The notes under the pieces: generated by a model
Seen by the model: the letters and a program-made list of their open reading frames with translations, nothing else
Databases searched by the model: none
What the model was told of the DNA's origin: nothing
Shown here: piece by piece, positions 41,701-53,696 of the stretch
How the letters are laid out: every line of letters starts with the position of its first letter
How positions within the stretch are numbered: position 1 is the first letter of the stretch
Source: Blastobasis lacticolella
Taxonomy: Eukaryota > Arthropoda > Insecta > Lepidoptera > Blastobasidae
Length of the DNA stretch: 64,000 bases
NCBI GenBank assembly: GCA_905147135.1
Contig: LR990048.1
Location: 8,416,563-8,480,562, forward strand
Reading direction: 5' to 3'
Program-made: the position numbers and the translations under genes

Positions 41701-44700
41701 GTTCTGTCCGGGGAGTTCTATTGTATTTTTGGGCAGTACCGTTATTTTTTTTTTCTAAAGTTGGAGGCATTCTAGCCAGGGGGTCACCTGATGGTAAGTG
41801 ACCCATCAGCGACCGCCGCCCATTGACATCTGCGACACTAGGAAGATTACGAATGCGTTACCGGCCTTTCAGAAAGGTTTTGGCTCGCTTCTTGAAGGCC
41901 CCAATGTCATACAGGCTTAGAAATGTCAGAACGTTGTAGATCATTCCCTAGAATTGTAAAACGAATGTGGCAGGAAGTTTCTTGAACAGCGTACAGTAGT
42001 TGTCACTTATCCAAGTAGCAATGGATCTTTAATTTGTGGCCGATAGTACGGTGGTGAAACTCGGCAGCGGTCGTACCCAAAAACTCCTCAGAACACTCCT
42101 CTTGATATGAGCGGTAAAAGATTCACACAGAGAACTTCAATGTCAAAAATTTCGGGTCAAGAGGACGAAGCTGATAATATGATGCCGCGACCCAGAGAAG
42201 GAAACAGTATTCCTTAAGCACCTTATAAACCTGAAGGCGATGTGCCAGTATATAATACCTCCAGCTTTTTTTTGACAACTTAGCTTTATCCTCCAGTTGA
42301 CCGCGAAATTGGACGTCAATGGACATGTCGACACCAAGAATTACGGCAAGGAGTGTTTAGAAATAAAGGAAAACATTACGAAAGGATGAATCGAGGGAAC
42401 CGTTGATTGTACCATGATAAATGTACAAGTTTTCTGGGTGAACGATCAATCCGTGTAGTTCTAGACGGTTACACGTCTGAACTTAAGGCTATCGACGCTT
42501 CCTCAGGGGTCGGTTCTGTCCGCGACTCTTTTCCTGCTGCATATTAACAATCTGTTTAGACCTGTTTAGATTATCTTTGGGTACGCAGATGACAGCACAG
42601 TAACGGATAGATATCTGTCAGATGCAAGAGCCAACAGGGGCGATATTCAGTCTTGTCGAAAGGCCATGGTCGGTCGCTTGAACGAGGCTCTCAAGGCAGT
42701 GTCCGATTGGGGCGAAGCCAATCTAGTGTCGTTCAACGCCACCAAAACACAGGCGTGTTTGTTTTCCGCTAAACGGAGTCCATTCCATCTAGCTCCGACT
42801 TTCCGGAATGTGTCTGTGGAAATTACCGACAGCCTACAGCTCCTGGGTGTTGAGCTATCAACCAATCTCAACTTTGGACAGTACATCGAATCAAAAGCCA
42901 AGACTGCAGCTAAGAAACTTGGAATCCTCTCGAAGGTCAAGCGGTACTTCACTTCAAGGCAGTTGCTTCAGTTATATCAAGCACAAGTCCGATCTTGCAT
43001 GGAGTACTGCTACCACCTCTGGGATGGATCAGCCAAATACCAATTGGCTGCTTTGGATTCGGTGGAAAAACGTGCAAAGAGATTAATTTGGGATCCGCAG
43101 TTGATTGAGGCTAAGCTGCAGAGCCTCGAGCATCGGCGTAGGGTTGCGCGTTTGTCGGTTTTCTACAGATTGCACTTCGGTGAGTGTGCGAAGCAGTTGC
43201 ACGACCTCATTCCGCCGGCCCCTTTCCGCCATCGGGAGACGCGATCTGGGCGAGCGCTTCATCCATATGTCGTTGATCTTCCAACTATCCGCACGAGCCG
43301 CTTTGGCTCGACTTTTATAATTCGTACGGCTAAGGAATGGAATGCGTTGCCTGCGAGTGTGTTCCCTGATCAATATAATCTGGATGCCTTCAAGGCTAGA
43401 GTGAATAGGCTGTTCCTAGACAGGCATGCTCCATCATCGACCGCATCGTCACTTACCACCAGGTGAGGTGGCGGTCAAATGCCTGTCTAGAAAAGTAATA
43501 AAAAAAAAAAAAAAATGAAGACAGATTGGAGATCATTCAAAATGTTTTATTTTATTGGCATTCATTTTTATTTTAAAGTTATTATAGATTTGACGACCTG
43601 AGTGTTTCAGTGGTCAACATGCCGTCTGCCGCGCAAGAGGTGCCGGATTCGATTCTCAGCCGGACAGAAATTGAAATGATGAATCTAGCACCCATAACAC
43701 AAACTTTGCTTACTTTGGGGCTAGATTGATTTGTCCACGATTATTTATTATTTTATTATTATAATTATTTACCTTCTAGCGTACACAACTTCTTGGCTAG
43801 ATCCCAGGTTACGGCGATAGGATGTAGTTTATACCATCCCATGGAGTTTTTGGAGTAAGTGTAGTCACAGCGAAACTGCTTAGTCTCTGTTAACGTTGAC
43901 AAAAATAATGTTCTGAGGTTCTGATGAGTGAGGAAAGAGTTCAGTAATAGTTTTGTTTATTTGTGTCGTCATGTGGCAATAAATGTTCTTTTTCATATTC
44001 TTAACTAGGGACCCGCCCCGGTTTCGCACGGGTCAGTAACCTTATCATATTATACACCGTATCATTAATCTGTCTGTTGGTAAAAACCGCATGAAAATAC
44101 TTTCAGTAGTTTTTTAGGTTTATCGCCAATAGACAGACGTGACGTGGGACTTTATTTTATAAAACGTATAGAATTGGCAAAACAGATAATTACAGCCGAG
44201 TGACTGCCATCTGACCTCCGAGACGCTGTTAACAGGGTAACGTAACCACATTGGATTATGGTTACAATAACATGGTTAGTCGCCTGAATGTAAAGGATTC
44301 CTCATGATGACTTCTCTCACTGTAAGAGCATCGGTTAGTGTTCAACTAATGTACCTAACATATGAAAGACATTGGTACATGACGACACTGGGCAGGTCGG
44401 CATAGGCGTAGGAAGAGGGGGGGCCGGGTGGGCCGTGCCCACCCCAGAATGGTCTGGTGCCCACCCCAGGATCGGCGATTGACTCGACTTCATCGGCCAC
44501 GTCAGGGGCCAGGCCCCCCCTGTAAAATAGCCCTAGATACGCCAATGCGGGTCGGGCTCCTTAAACACAAAGTAAGAATTTCTTTATTGAGTAGGAGATC
44601 AGATATCTCTTTCAATAGTCAATCATTAAGCTACCATATGACATAAGATGATAGGTACTAATTTAAAAGTGATGGAAGCAAAGATTTTGACAATATCGAA

Positions 44701-44776
44701 GTTATCAAATTGTGAATTTGTACTTACCAAAACTTTTTATGAGTAAAATTAATAACAATGCACATTTTAATTCCAT
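38730..44776 (-). CDS. Lectin 4: immulectin-like dual-CTLD C-type lectin
   Basis: Six minus-strand exons: 44776-44728 (signal peptide [16 protein letters not shown]), 43886-43773, 41608-41474, 41074-40892, 40241-39990 and 38944-38730. They join in phase 1 to 316 codons with the stop. CTLD1 (exons 2-4) has [12 protein letters not shown] and LPFMCHKK but no EPN or QPD, so Ca2+-dependent sugar binding there is doubtful. CTLD2 (exons 5-6) has [36 protein letters not shown] and AYICEM and resembles lectin A most. All donors are GT. Exon 1 lies inside duplication copy B and the other exons outside it. Introns hold a 150-bp MITE, a 263-bp foldback, two opposed retrotransposon fragments and SINEs. 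Predicted secreted. Confidence 0.85.
39041..39190. mobile_element. 150-bp foldback MITE in lectin 4 intron 5
   Basis: Inverted ends of about 40 bp: GGGCTTACCATGAGCTCTTA with GCAGGACCTAAACAGAA, and the complement on the right with few mismatches. Confidence 0.85.
41127..41389. mobile_element. 263-bp foldback element in lectin 4 intron 3
   Basis: Outer arms GTAACCTCAAATTAGTAATA / complement of TATTACCAATTTGAGGTCAC, and inner arms CTATGGCGCTAACTCTGAAA / complement near 41305-41324. The whole element can fold into one long hairpin. Confidence 0.85.
41745..42350 (-). pseudogene. Jockey-like ORF2 C-terminus with 3' UTR
   Basis: Minus-strand frames read [25 protein letters not shown] and other segments typical of lepidopteran jockey ORF2, with shifts. 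The UTR then gives GGGTCACTTACCATCAGGTG and the element ends near 41745. It links the short tail fragments elsewhere in the window to their parent family. Confidence 0.8.
42480..43516 (+). pseudogene. Non-LTR ORF2 3' half in lectin 4 intron 2
   Basis: [18 protein letters not shown] and YADDSTVT (intact catalytic YADD), a stop near 42560, then a 266-codon open frame (42666-43466) with [49 protein letters not shown] and [14 protein letters not shown]. It ends with an A-run at 43499-43515. Only the 3' half is left. Confidence 0.88.
43592..43760 (+). mobile_element. SINE family 1 beside lectin 4 exon 2 donor
   Basis: Starts GACGACCTGAGTGTTTCAGT, B box GGATTCGATTC, body with an internal deletion, tail ATTATTTATTATTTTATTAT. 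The tail runs to within about 10-15 bases of the exon 2 donor (43772). Confidence 0.85.
44172..44385 (-). mobile_element. SINE family 2 fragment in lectin 4 intron 1
   Basis: Matches the middle of family 2 (GCCATCTGACCTCC, GTTAGTGTTCAACTAATGTA in reverse); the tRNA head and tail are missing. Confidence 0.75.
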
Positions 44777-46379
44777 TTTATGTAAAACAAGGCAATAAAC
44801 ACAGCAAACCCACAACAACACACCAACTAAAACGCCAACAATAAATATAACATTTCAGGGGTTACGCATTGATAAGTTTCGGTGGTCAGTATCTACGTAT
44901 TTACATTTTTGCAGCAATAATTACGTGCAAATAATGTGAACCGCAAATGTGTTTGTCCAAAACAAATTAAGTATAAAAACAATGCATAGGGTGAGCTCAC
45001 ATCTGAGGTCTGAAGTGACGCGACGACTGTAGAAATACTTAATATAGGTAGGCGTGAAAGTAATTATTATAAGTCTACATTCTGCTTTACAATGCGAAAC
45101 CATACAAGCCTTAAGTCGATTGAACGAGGTATTAAATGTGTCCCGCAATAAGTGTTCAAAGTACACCTTGTTATAACCCGCGTCATGAAAGAAGAGACTT
45201 GTCAAATGGCAGTGAAGGGCATTTCGCGCAGGTAATCGTATAGGTACAGCGCAAGTCGAACCACGTGACCCGCCAAGTCCCTTCTTATTTGACACTGGCT
45301 GTACGATAGAATTCTCTGAGCCATAGATACCAACATATAGAAATAAATATTAGAGAGAGCCCGCGCGCCGCGCAGTCTACGCCGCGCTTATTTCATAGAG
45401 TATTTTGGTTCATACTGTCTCAACGTCTCTTACAAGGCTGCATATTAATCATGATTAAAAGCCGTTAGTAAATGCCAGCGACGTTGCTGAAAAAACAAAT
45501 CTTAAATTGTTACCCCAAATTGAATATTTTTGTTTAGTACTTAGTCTAAGTAGTACGTAGTCCATAGGCTGCGGTGACTGCTTACCATCAGGTAGGCCGT
45601 AAGCTTGTTTGCCACCTTGGTGGTATAAAAAAAAATTGCAGTGTAGGTAACAAATAGGCAGGAGACTTTGCTCTCTCTATGTAAGGCGCGCGCTCTCAAC
45701 TCGTTTCTATAATGCCTGAGCCTGGATATTGACCACAGGAATGAGGCATCTTCAAACAACGCATGTTAGGTTTTCTAATTTTATAATAATAAAACTTAAG
45801 TACCTGAATCGTAGATCGTAGATGTTATGGGCGACAGTTACCCTTTACCATCAGGTGGGTCGTATCTCGTTTGTCACAGTTTTATATTATCGATTCAAAA
45901 TCGCTAAGTAAATTAGTATGGCAAGTGATTATGGATTGTAATGTTATATTTCAACCAAGCTGCTACTACGCTACTCTCCGACGGCATTTGGCTTAAGATA
46001 TCTCTGAGAAGCCCGAAATCGACCACAGATTTCAAAAAGTTTTCGCTGAAGGTAGTGAAAATGTTTATGGAATCTGTGACGCCGACAATGGTCTGCTCAT
46101 TGCGAATTCTGAGTCGCACAAATAACGTGTTTATGTATGAACTAACCCTAAGACTTCGGGGAAACTAGAATATCATGTTTACGTTTATTATTGATTGCGC
46201 TCACATTTGTAGGTATGTAGTGACCTCCGGATCATGCAGTACTTAGTGGTAATTTACGATGGTCACAATCGTTATCTTAACCGAGACATATTCATCACAA
46301 TTACGCAGATCTAGCATCCCAGTACCATTTTCGTTTATAAATAAAGAAGTAAATATGCTTGGTCCGTTCACATTCACTC

Positions 46380-46589
46380 GCCATAGTAAGCAAAAATTGT
46401 GTAATGGGTGCCAGAAAACTGATAATACATATATATTTTTGAAATACATACTTATTATACAAATAGTAGCCAGACCCGTTACAGAAATTAAAATTCATCA
46501 TTTCAATTTCTGTCCGGACGGAAATCGAACCCGAACGGCTCAAAAGCAAATCGAACCAATGTTGACCAACTGAACCACTCTGGTCGTCT
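46380..46589 (-). mobile_element. Old SINE family 1 copy (copy B)
   Basis: Duplicate of 3190-3410. Confidence 0.7.
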
Positions 46590-47084
46590 AATCGGTCGAC
46601 AGGTTGTTTATAGTCTGTCAGTCTTTGACAAATAACTACTACTACTGCTTCGCGAGCGGTCCCACAATATTTGTAAAATTTCCGTGCTATACCTAATATT
46701 TTTATTCAGAAAAATATCAATTCAGTATTAAATACCTTTTGATACGTTTTGTTAAATGATCTCTCTGTATTAGTGCAAATTCACGATTATAAACTAACGA
46801 TCTGTGTGAATAATAACATTGCGAGTGATAACAAGTGACCGGTGGCGGGTACGACGGTAAAAGTCAAACGCAGCAGCGCAAGCGAATCTCGCAGGTAAAC
46901 GTGCTGCACAATAGTGAGTACGGCGTGCACGCGTCGCCCTATTGTTGTCATTGCGCTACTCGTCATAGAGTAGTTTGCGCAGATTGATCGAGGTACTGTG
47001 TGAAGCGCGCGCCTGGGTGTGCGTGTCTCTTAGAGGACTATTTTGTTGATTTGGAATTTGTTATTTTATTAACCTATTATCAAA

Positions 47085-47760
47085 ATGGTGACCTGTGGGC
47101 GATGCGGTGATGAGGCAACCGATGTTGTCCAGTGTACTGCCTGTACGAAACAGTATCACTACGCTTGCTCTGGTGTCACCGAGGTAGGCTACCGTAAGCT
47201 GGGTGACCGCCAGGCCCTTCGTGTAAAACGGCCGGCACTCCAAGTACGCATTCGCCCGTGGCCTCCCGGTTACTTTATGTAGCATAATGAGGGAAATTGC
47301 TAATATTAACATCAAACTTACGTCTCTTGCCGCCCTCGCCGCTGCCATCCAGGACGTGAAGAAGGAACTAGCAGCCCTTAAAATTTTCTACTGCTGAATT
47401 TAACACCAAGCTTAGCACTCTTGAGTCAAGAGTAGCGAAAACTGAGCAGGCACAGGAGGATATTGCTCCTCTGAAGGATGTGATTTCCAAATTAGAGTGT
47501 GATCTCGATGAAAAGGACCAACGGCTGCGCGCTAACAATGTTGAGATTAAGGGTGTCCCCATGAAGGATAAGGAGAACCTATTTGAAATAGTAGCCAACA
47601 TAGGTAACAAGATATCTTATCCGGTAACTAAACATCACATCAACTTGATTCACCGAGTTCCATCAACAAAAAGAACATCATAGTTTCTTTCATGGGAAGG
47701 TGCGTCAAGGAGGATTTCCTCGCCGCGTGCTTTGAAAGAGTACCTTAATCCAGCCGATAT
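47085..47760 (+). pseudogene. ORF1 N-terminal part of the 10.3-kb element
   Basis: MVTCGRCGDEATDVVQCTAC then HYACSGV is a PHD-like zinc finger. After frame changes near 47215 and 47385 come a coiled-coil-like segment (LSTLESRVAKTEQ) and NNVEIKGVP, typical of L1/CR1 ORF1 RNA-binding proteins. Cut at 47789 by the nested element; it resumes at 53081. Confidence 0.8.
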
Positions 47761-48269
47761 TGGACTCAGTGCAGAGGGCAGTATCTTTGAATAGAATAGA
47801 ATAGAATAGAATAGAATAGAATGTCTTTATTGCTTAAAATGTGGTATACAATAGGTTCTTATAAGTAAAATTTTTGACTCACACACTTTGCCAGAATCTG
47901 GCATGCAATAATTTATGATAATTTAATAATACTAAAATGTCAGATTCAATAATTAAAAATAATTAATAACCCAATACTTAAAATGTGGTATAACATGTGA
48001 TAAAATAATAAATTAAATTGATATAAAATTAAAAATTCAATAATAAGTACAATGTCACTTTCAATACCTAATTAAATTAAGTCCCAATAAATAATTATTT
48101 ATCCAATAAATTAAAATAAAATATGTCATTAGAATTAAATAATATGTCAAGGTACTTATTTACTAATAGTACCCATTCATTATATGTCATAACAAATTCA
48201 TAAAATTATTAAAACACCCACATCATTATAAAATAATTTCATACCTACTACCTTCACTATTTTTAGTTC

Positions 48270-51052
48270 TTATCTACGTTTACACGAGTCCAAGAATTCC
48301 TTTACTGTATAAAAACAGTTTTCTATCAGCCATTTTTTTAAATTATATTTGAATTGCGTTAATGGCAGAAGTTTCAGGTCAGTGTCTAAGCTGTTATATA
48401 TTTTAATTGCCATCGAATAACTATTACAGCTGTAAAGTGTCGTTGAATGGGTAGGGACAACCAGTCTATCGGGAAACCTTGTATTAAATTTAGTAGTATC
48501 GGATACTTTTTTAAATAGATACAGATGACTTTTTACAAATACGCAGACCTCGTATATATACATGCAAGGCACAGTCAGCAGGTTAAAATGTTTAAAAAGA
48601 GGTCTACACGAGGTTAGTGTATCTACGTTGCAGATGGCTCTGATACATTGCTTTTGACAGAGAAGAACTCGATTTGCAAGTGATGAATTTCCCCAAAGTA
48701 TAATACTTCAAAATGGAGCACACATAGCCATGGTAAGCTTGCAATGCCACCTTTTGGCTGCTGATTTTTGCGAAGCGCCAAAGTGCATACACAAACGAAT
48801 TTATTTTATTGCACAAGTTTGAGATGTGTGAGTACCACGTGCACCGGTCGTCCAGTACAACCCCTAGAAATGGAGTTTCATTAGATTCTCTAATAACTTG
48901 ATCTTCAAATGATACCTTTAATTTATTTTTCCGACCATTCTTATTAACAAATTGTATGTATGTAGTTTTATTTATATTAACTTTAAGATTGTTATTATTG
49001 AGCCATTGTATTATTTCGCTAACTGTTTTATTTATTTCATCATTATATGTATCCATATCTTTGCAGTGTATAACAACGGATATATCGTCAGCAAATAATG
49101 TGCAATCATAATCAGTTACTTCGGATAAATCATTTATGTAGAACAAAAATAGCAATGGTCCCAATATACTGCCCTGTGGAACACCTACTCTATTTACTTC
49201 AGTTGAAGAAGTGTAGGCTCTGCGTTCTCTACTAGTATCGACATTTGCTATTTCTACGTACTGCTTTCTATTGCCCAGGTAACTCTCTAACCATTGAAGA
49301 GCTAGTCCACGTATACCATATCGCTCGCATTTTTCGAGTAGCTTCCCATGCAATACGCAATCAAAAGTTTTGCTCATATCGAAAAAGATAGCTGTAACGG
49401 CAGTTCCCTTATCGAGCCCTTTCAAAATATTATTTATCAGGGAAAATGCAGCTGAAGATGTGGATTTGCCTTTCTGGAAACCGTACGGCTCCTCTTTAAT
49501 TAATTTAAATGCATTTACAAAACTAGTTATACGGTCATGCATTGCTCTTTCAAAAACCTTCGAGAAAATAGATAACAGTGCTATAGGTCGATAATTACTT
49601 ATCTCACCCTCACTTCCTTTTTTATGTAATGGCTTTATGACTGTGACTTTCAATTGTTCTGGAAATTTGCCATTAGTGAACGATAAGTTTACCAAATAGC
49701 TGAGGACGGGTGCAATTTCTAATTTACAGGCTTTGACTACTTTTGTATGTATGTCATCATAGCCAGTCGCATTTGATGAATTCAAGGAATTTATTATTTT
49801 AACAATTTCATGAACTGGGCTTTAAAAATATACTGGCGTTATTTGGCTTAATGTGTGTTCTGGTAGATGCAGAGTCAAGAGAATTTGAATTAGTCAAACT
49901 AAGATAATATTTATTGAAAGAATCAGCAATGTCAAAGGGATCATTAATTGTAATGTCATTTAAATGTATTTTGTCAATGTATTTATTATGCGCAATATTG
50001 TTCGTTGTATTTTTTATTACGTTCCATGTAGCTCCACAGATGTTCTTAGACTGAGTTATGTAATTAGTATTTGAGATTTTTTGAGCCTGATTTACACATC
50101 GTCGAAGTAGTTTCGAATATCTTGTATATTTTACTTTTGTTGATGTATTTGAGTTGGTGTAGTAGCTGTATCGTAAATGTCTTTTTGTGATTGTAGACTT
50201 TCTTAGCCCCTTAGTGATCCATGTTGTAGGATGTTTTTTGAGGAGACATTTATATTTTTGATTTGGAAAACATAAATTATAAAACATTACAAAACACTCA
50301 TAAAAATTTGTAAACGCAGTTTGTAAGTCATTTGCTTCGTATACGTCTGTCCAAAGTAATGACTTCATACAGTCCCGAAACTTCGCAATATTTTCCTGGC
50401 ATAAGTCCCGCTTCCAGTAATACTTGCAAGTTTGAGGTGTACTATGTTTTGTCACAGTAAAATTAATTCTCTGCGCTGTTTCGTGATCTGAGAGGCCTAA
50501 GTAATGTATTTCACTTTCTACACCTACTAGATTGCTCATTACAAGATCTAAACACGCCTTTTTTCTTGTTGGTTCTTTAATATGTATTACGAAATTATTA
50601 TTTTTAACTATTCTATTCAATTCGTTTGTTTCATGTGTGTCTCTCAGTGTATTTATATTGAAGTCTCCTGTTATTATAATTTTTTGTCTTGTTTTATTTT
50701 TTAATAAATTTAATAATCGCTCAAATTTTGTTAGAAACAGTTTCACATTAGATGTAGGCGTTCTATAAATGCACAGAACAATGCATTTTATAGAGGGTAT
50801 CTCTACACCACAACACTCAAAGACGTAATCCTCCTGAAATTCCATTAAAAATGTAACTTTTTTAGTTAAAGTTTCTCGCTTTGCTAATATGCATACTCCT
50901 CCACGTTTTTGATGCTGTCTAGAATATGTAGCCCCAACTTGGTAATCCTGTATTTGTATATTTTTTTCACTACCTAATTTTATAACGGTTTCACTTAAGC
51001 AAATGATGTCAAGTCTTGTCTTTATTTTCAAATTCATGTAATGTAATTTCAA
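48270..51052 (-). pseudogene. ORF2 of the nested CR1-like element (endonuclease-RT)
   Basis: Endonuclease: IICLSET, GGVCILAKR, IITGDFNIN and GLSDHE. Reverse transcriptase: GYDDIHTK, NYRPIALLS, FFDMSKTFDCV, VGVPQGSILGPLLF, LFADDISVV (catalytic FADD) and LKVNINKT. The C-terminus has RPLFKHFNLLT, typical of CR1. Frameshifts lie near 49810 (between endonuclease and RT) and near 48705; otherwise the frame is open. The start at 51052 is the first ATG seen; the true start may be slightly upstream. Confidence 0.9.
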
Positions 51053-51108
51053 TAATTTCTCTTTTACTTAATAAACCTGCAATATTTTGGTGTAGTATCG
51101 TGAACTTA

Positions 51109-52617
51109 TCAGCTACGAAAAAGCTCCCTACTATTGTCTTTAATTAAGGTTCTTACGCTATGCCTCGGATAATAGTTAGTTATTACTTTTTGCACCATTT
51201 GTCTTTTTCCTAGGTCACAATTTGGTTTCGTTTCAAATAGTTTTCCGTTTCCTACAATTGTAGCAATAGTTACTGACTTTTTACAACGCCTTCCAATATT
51301 TTGCTTATAACCTAAATATTTAGTGTCATAATAAATTGAGTCAATATTTATATTGATTTTAAAAACTACCTTAGATAAGAATTTAATGTCAAAATATTCA
51401 ATGTCACTTAAATCTAGAAATATACTATTTTTGAACTGTTTACACACAAGACGTAACATGTTGTTTATTTTATTTTCATTGAGATGGACACTGTTTTTTA
51501 TACCCAGAACGATGATCATTGGCTTGGAGTGTGTCTTAAGAAAATATAATAATTCTGTGTAAAGTTTTGTCGGATTTACATCATTTTCTCCAATACTTAC
51601 AACAATCGCATCATTAGCAGTGGCTGTTTGTGTGTCTGCAGATTTCAAGATGTCTTCGCTGATTGCGTTAGGTTTAATGTAGGCTCTGATATTGTAGTCT
51701 TCGTATTTTGTGTTCTCTCTGGATCTTATAAGCGCTGATGCTAATCCTGAACACTGTCTTCCTCCCAGAATGTAAATATGTCTATCTTCTTTTCCAGTTG
51801 TTGGTATTTTCTGCTCATTGGGTTGACCTCGGTCTCTGTCTTGGTGTTGCGCCGTGTCCGCAATATCCGTGTCCGTAACTTCCATGTTACAAGTTTCCGT
51901 ATCATTGATATACTGTATATTTGGAATTGTTTGTGAAAAGTTTATTATATGGTCTCTTTTTGTCCTTCGTATTCCAAAACTATAATATGTCATATTTGCC
52001 TTGTTCTTGATTTTGGGCGTGGATTTCGCAATAAGTTTTAAGCAATGTATTTGGTTTTCATATTCCTTTAGTTTAAATTTCAATTGGTTATTTTCAAATC
52101 CTAGATCCGCTATTTCTTTATCCGCTGTTTCCAGATTTTCTTCCAGTTTAATCATTCTTTCTTTCAATTCCTCTAGTTCGTCTTTATAATTACTAGTTAG
52201 TTCAGGGCAACTTCGTTGTAGGGTTTCATTGCATAACGGAGAATCATTGAAATCCGTATCATGATCAGATAATTAAGGGTTATGACTCTGCGCACGATAT
52301 CTTTATTTACACGCTCAGGATCCGACGATATTAATGTATTGGTAGATACTGGCAACTTCCAATTTGTTGGTATCGGTAGTTAGCGGAGATGCTATTGATA
52401 TTGGAGTTGAAATTTTCGGAGTGCTGGTTTTTTGATGATCACGCTTACAAGTAACGCATGTCCAGTTTGACTTCTTTTTATCGTCCATTAATAGATAAAG
52501 TTTTTCTCTGTTTGCGCACGTAAGATCATAAATCTTTTTACAAACATTGCATGTTAAGAAATGTTTGCTAGAAATTATTTTATTGCATTTAGCGCACTTA
52601 ATTCGCTTTGGTGGCAT
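51109..52617 (-). pseudogene. ORF1 of the nested CR1-like element (PHD plus esterase-like)
   Basis: Begins MPPKRIKCAKCNKI with further C-x2-C pairs and WTCVTCKRD (PHD-like finger), then a coiled coil (KLEENLETADKEIADL), then a domain with YILGGRQCSGLA and VVSIGENDV, which fit blocks of the SGNH-type esterase found in CR1 ORF1. It is broken by frameshifts near 52320 and 52250. No block with an obvious catalytic serine at the usual GDS position is kept. Confidence 0.78.
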
Positions 52618-53080
52618 TATTTAAGGTTAATAAAAAAATATATAATGTAATCAGCTTGTTATTTTTTTCGTTCTGCGTTGATCGGAATAATAACAGCTAT
52701 AACGATGTTATAACGGTTAATCAATTTCTGAACGCAGCCTTAATGACGTTATGATGTCAACGGGCTGTCAAACGACTGTCAACTACACCAATTCGTATCC
52801 AATCAGCTGTTTAAGATATTTTGTGTGCTGTGATTTGTTGTGGTTCTTCTAAAAATATTTAAATTATCTCAAAAAACGGTCAAATTTGGCCCATACCTTG
52901 GTGTGAAATGTGTGTAATTCGGCGTAATAATCTCCACTTTTGTCACTTTATGTCCCAGGAAAGTCAACCAATCTTTCGACACTAAAATTGTGAGTTAAGG
53001 TTAAGTTTTTATTCTTACTTTGATTAAAATACGGACAACAGGTTATTTACTTATCACGGTACGTTCCGTTATCATCGTTG

Positions 53081-53247
53081 TGAACGACCATCTCACAAGG
53101 AAGAACAAAGCTCTCCTGATTAAAGCTAAAGCCCTTGCGAAGGAACATAATTATCAGTATATGTGGGTAAAAGATATGAAGATTTTTGTCAGGAAGGACA
53201 TAGCCTTCATAGTGAGGTCGGAGAAGGACCTTCTCAAAATCCTTTAA
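53081..53247 (+). pseudogene. ORF1 C-terminal part of the 10.3-kb element
   Basis: VNDHLTRKNKALLIKAKALA, then YMWVKDMKIFVRKD and VRSEKDLLKIL, resembling the FP-like C-terminal domain of L1/CR1-type ORF1. It joins in frame with 47789 once the nested element is set aside. Confidence 0.8.
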
Positions 53248-53696
53248 TATTTTTTTTGACCGTACAGCTGTTTCATAATTCGAATTCAATTGCTTGTTCT
53301 CGCATGTAATATTACATCTATTTGCATTTTTAAATTAAAAATATATATTTTTGGAATTATGGAGCAGACGGCGGCTGTTTTTTGCTTGACGCTCTTCTGC
53401 TTAATTGTCATTGTTTGCATGTGTGTATCTATTATTGTGAACCATGCTAGTATTTCTATATTTAACGTACTGCTCTCTTGTGCTGATGCTTTTTATGATA
53501 TTATGTTGCTGACATTCTTTAACGCTTTTCATTTCTTGCTGTTTGCTTATTTTTATTGTAAGGTTTCTGCTTTCTCGTGCCGTTCGGGTGGAGTATGGAC
53601 AATTTTCTTGCTTACGCATGGTTGCACTTGCTTTGGAACACATTGGGTCTTTCATGATAATTATTTCTATAACTGATTGTTGTCCTCGACTGAAAA

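Larger units (their letters stand above)
47790..53073 (-). mobile_element. CR1-like retrotransposon nested in the 10.3-kb element
   Basis: On the minus strand it ends in (ATTCT)n (complement of 47790-47820), a CR1-type microsatellite tail. Flanks ATCTTTG (47783-47789) and ATCGTTG (53074-53080) are a target duplication with one mismatch. About 5.3 kb with 5' UTR, ORF1 and ORF2, close to full length. Confidence 0.9.
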
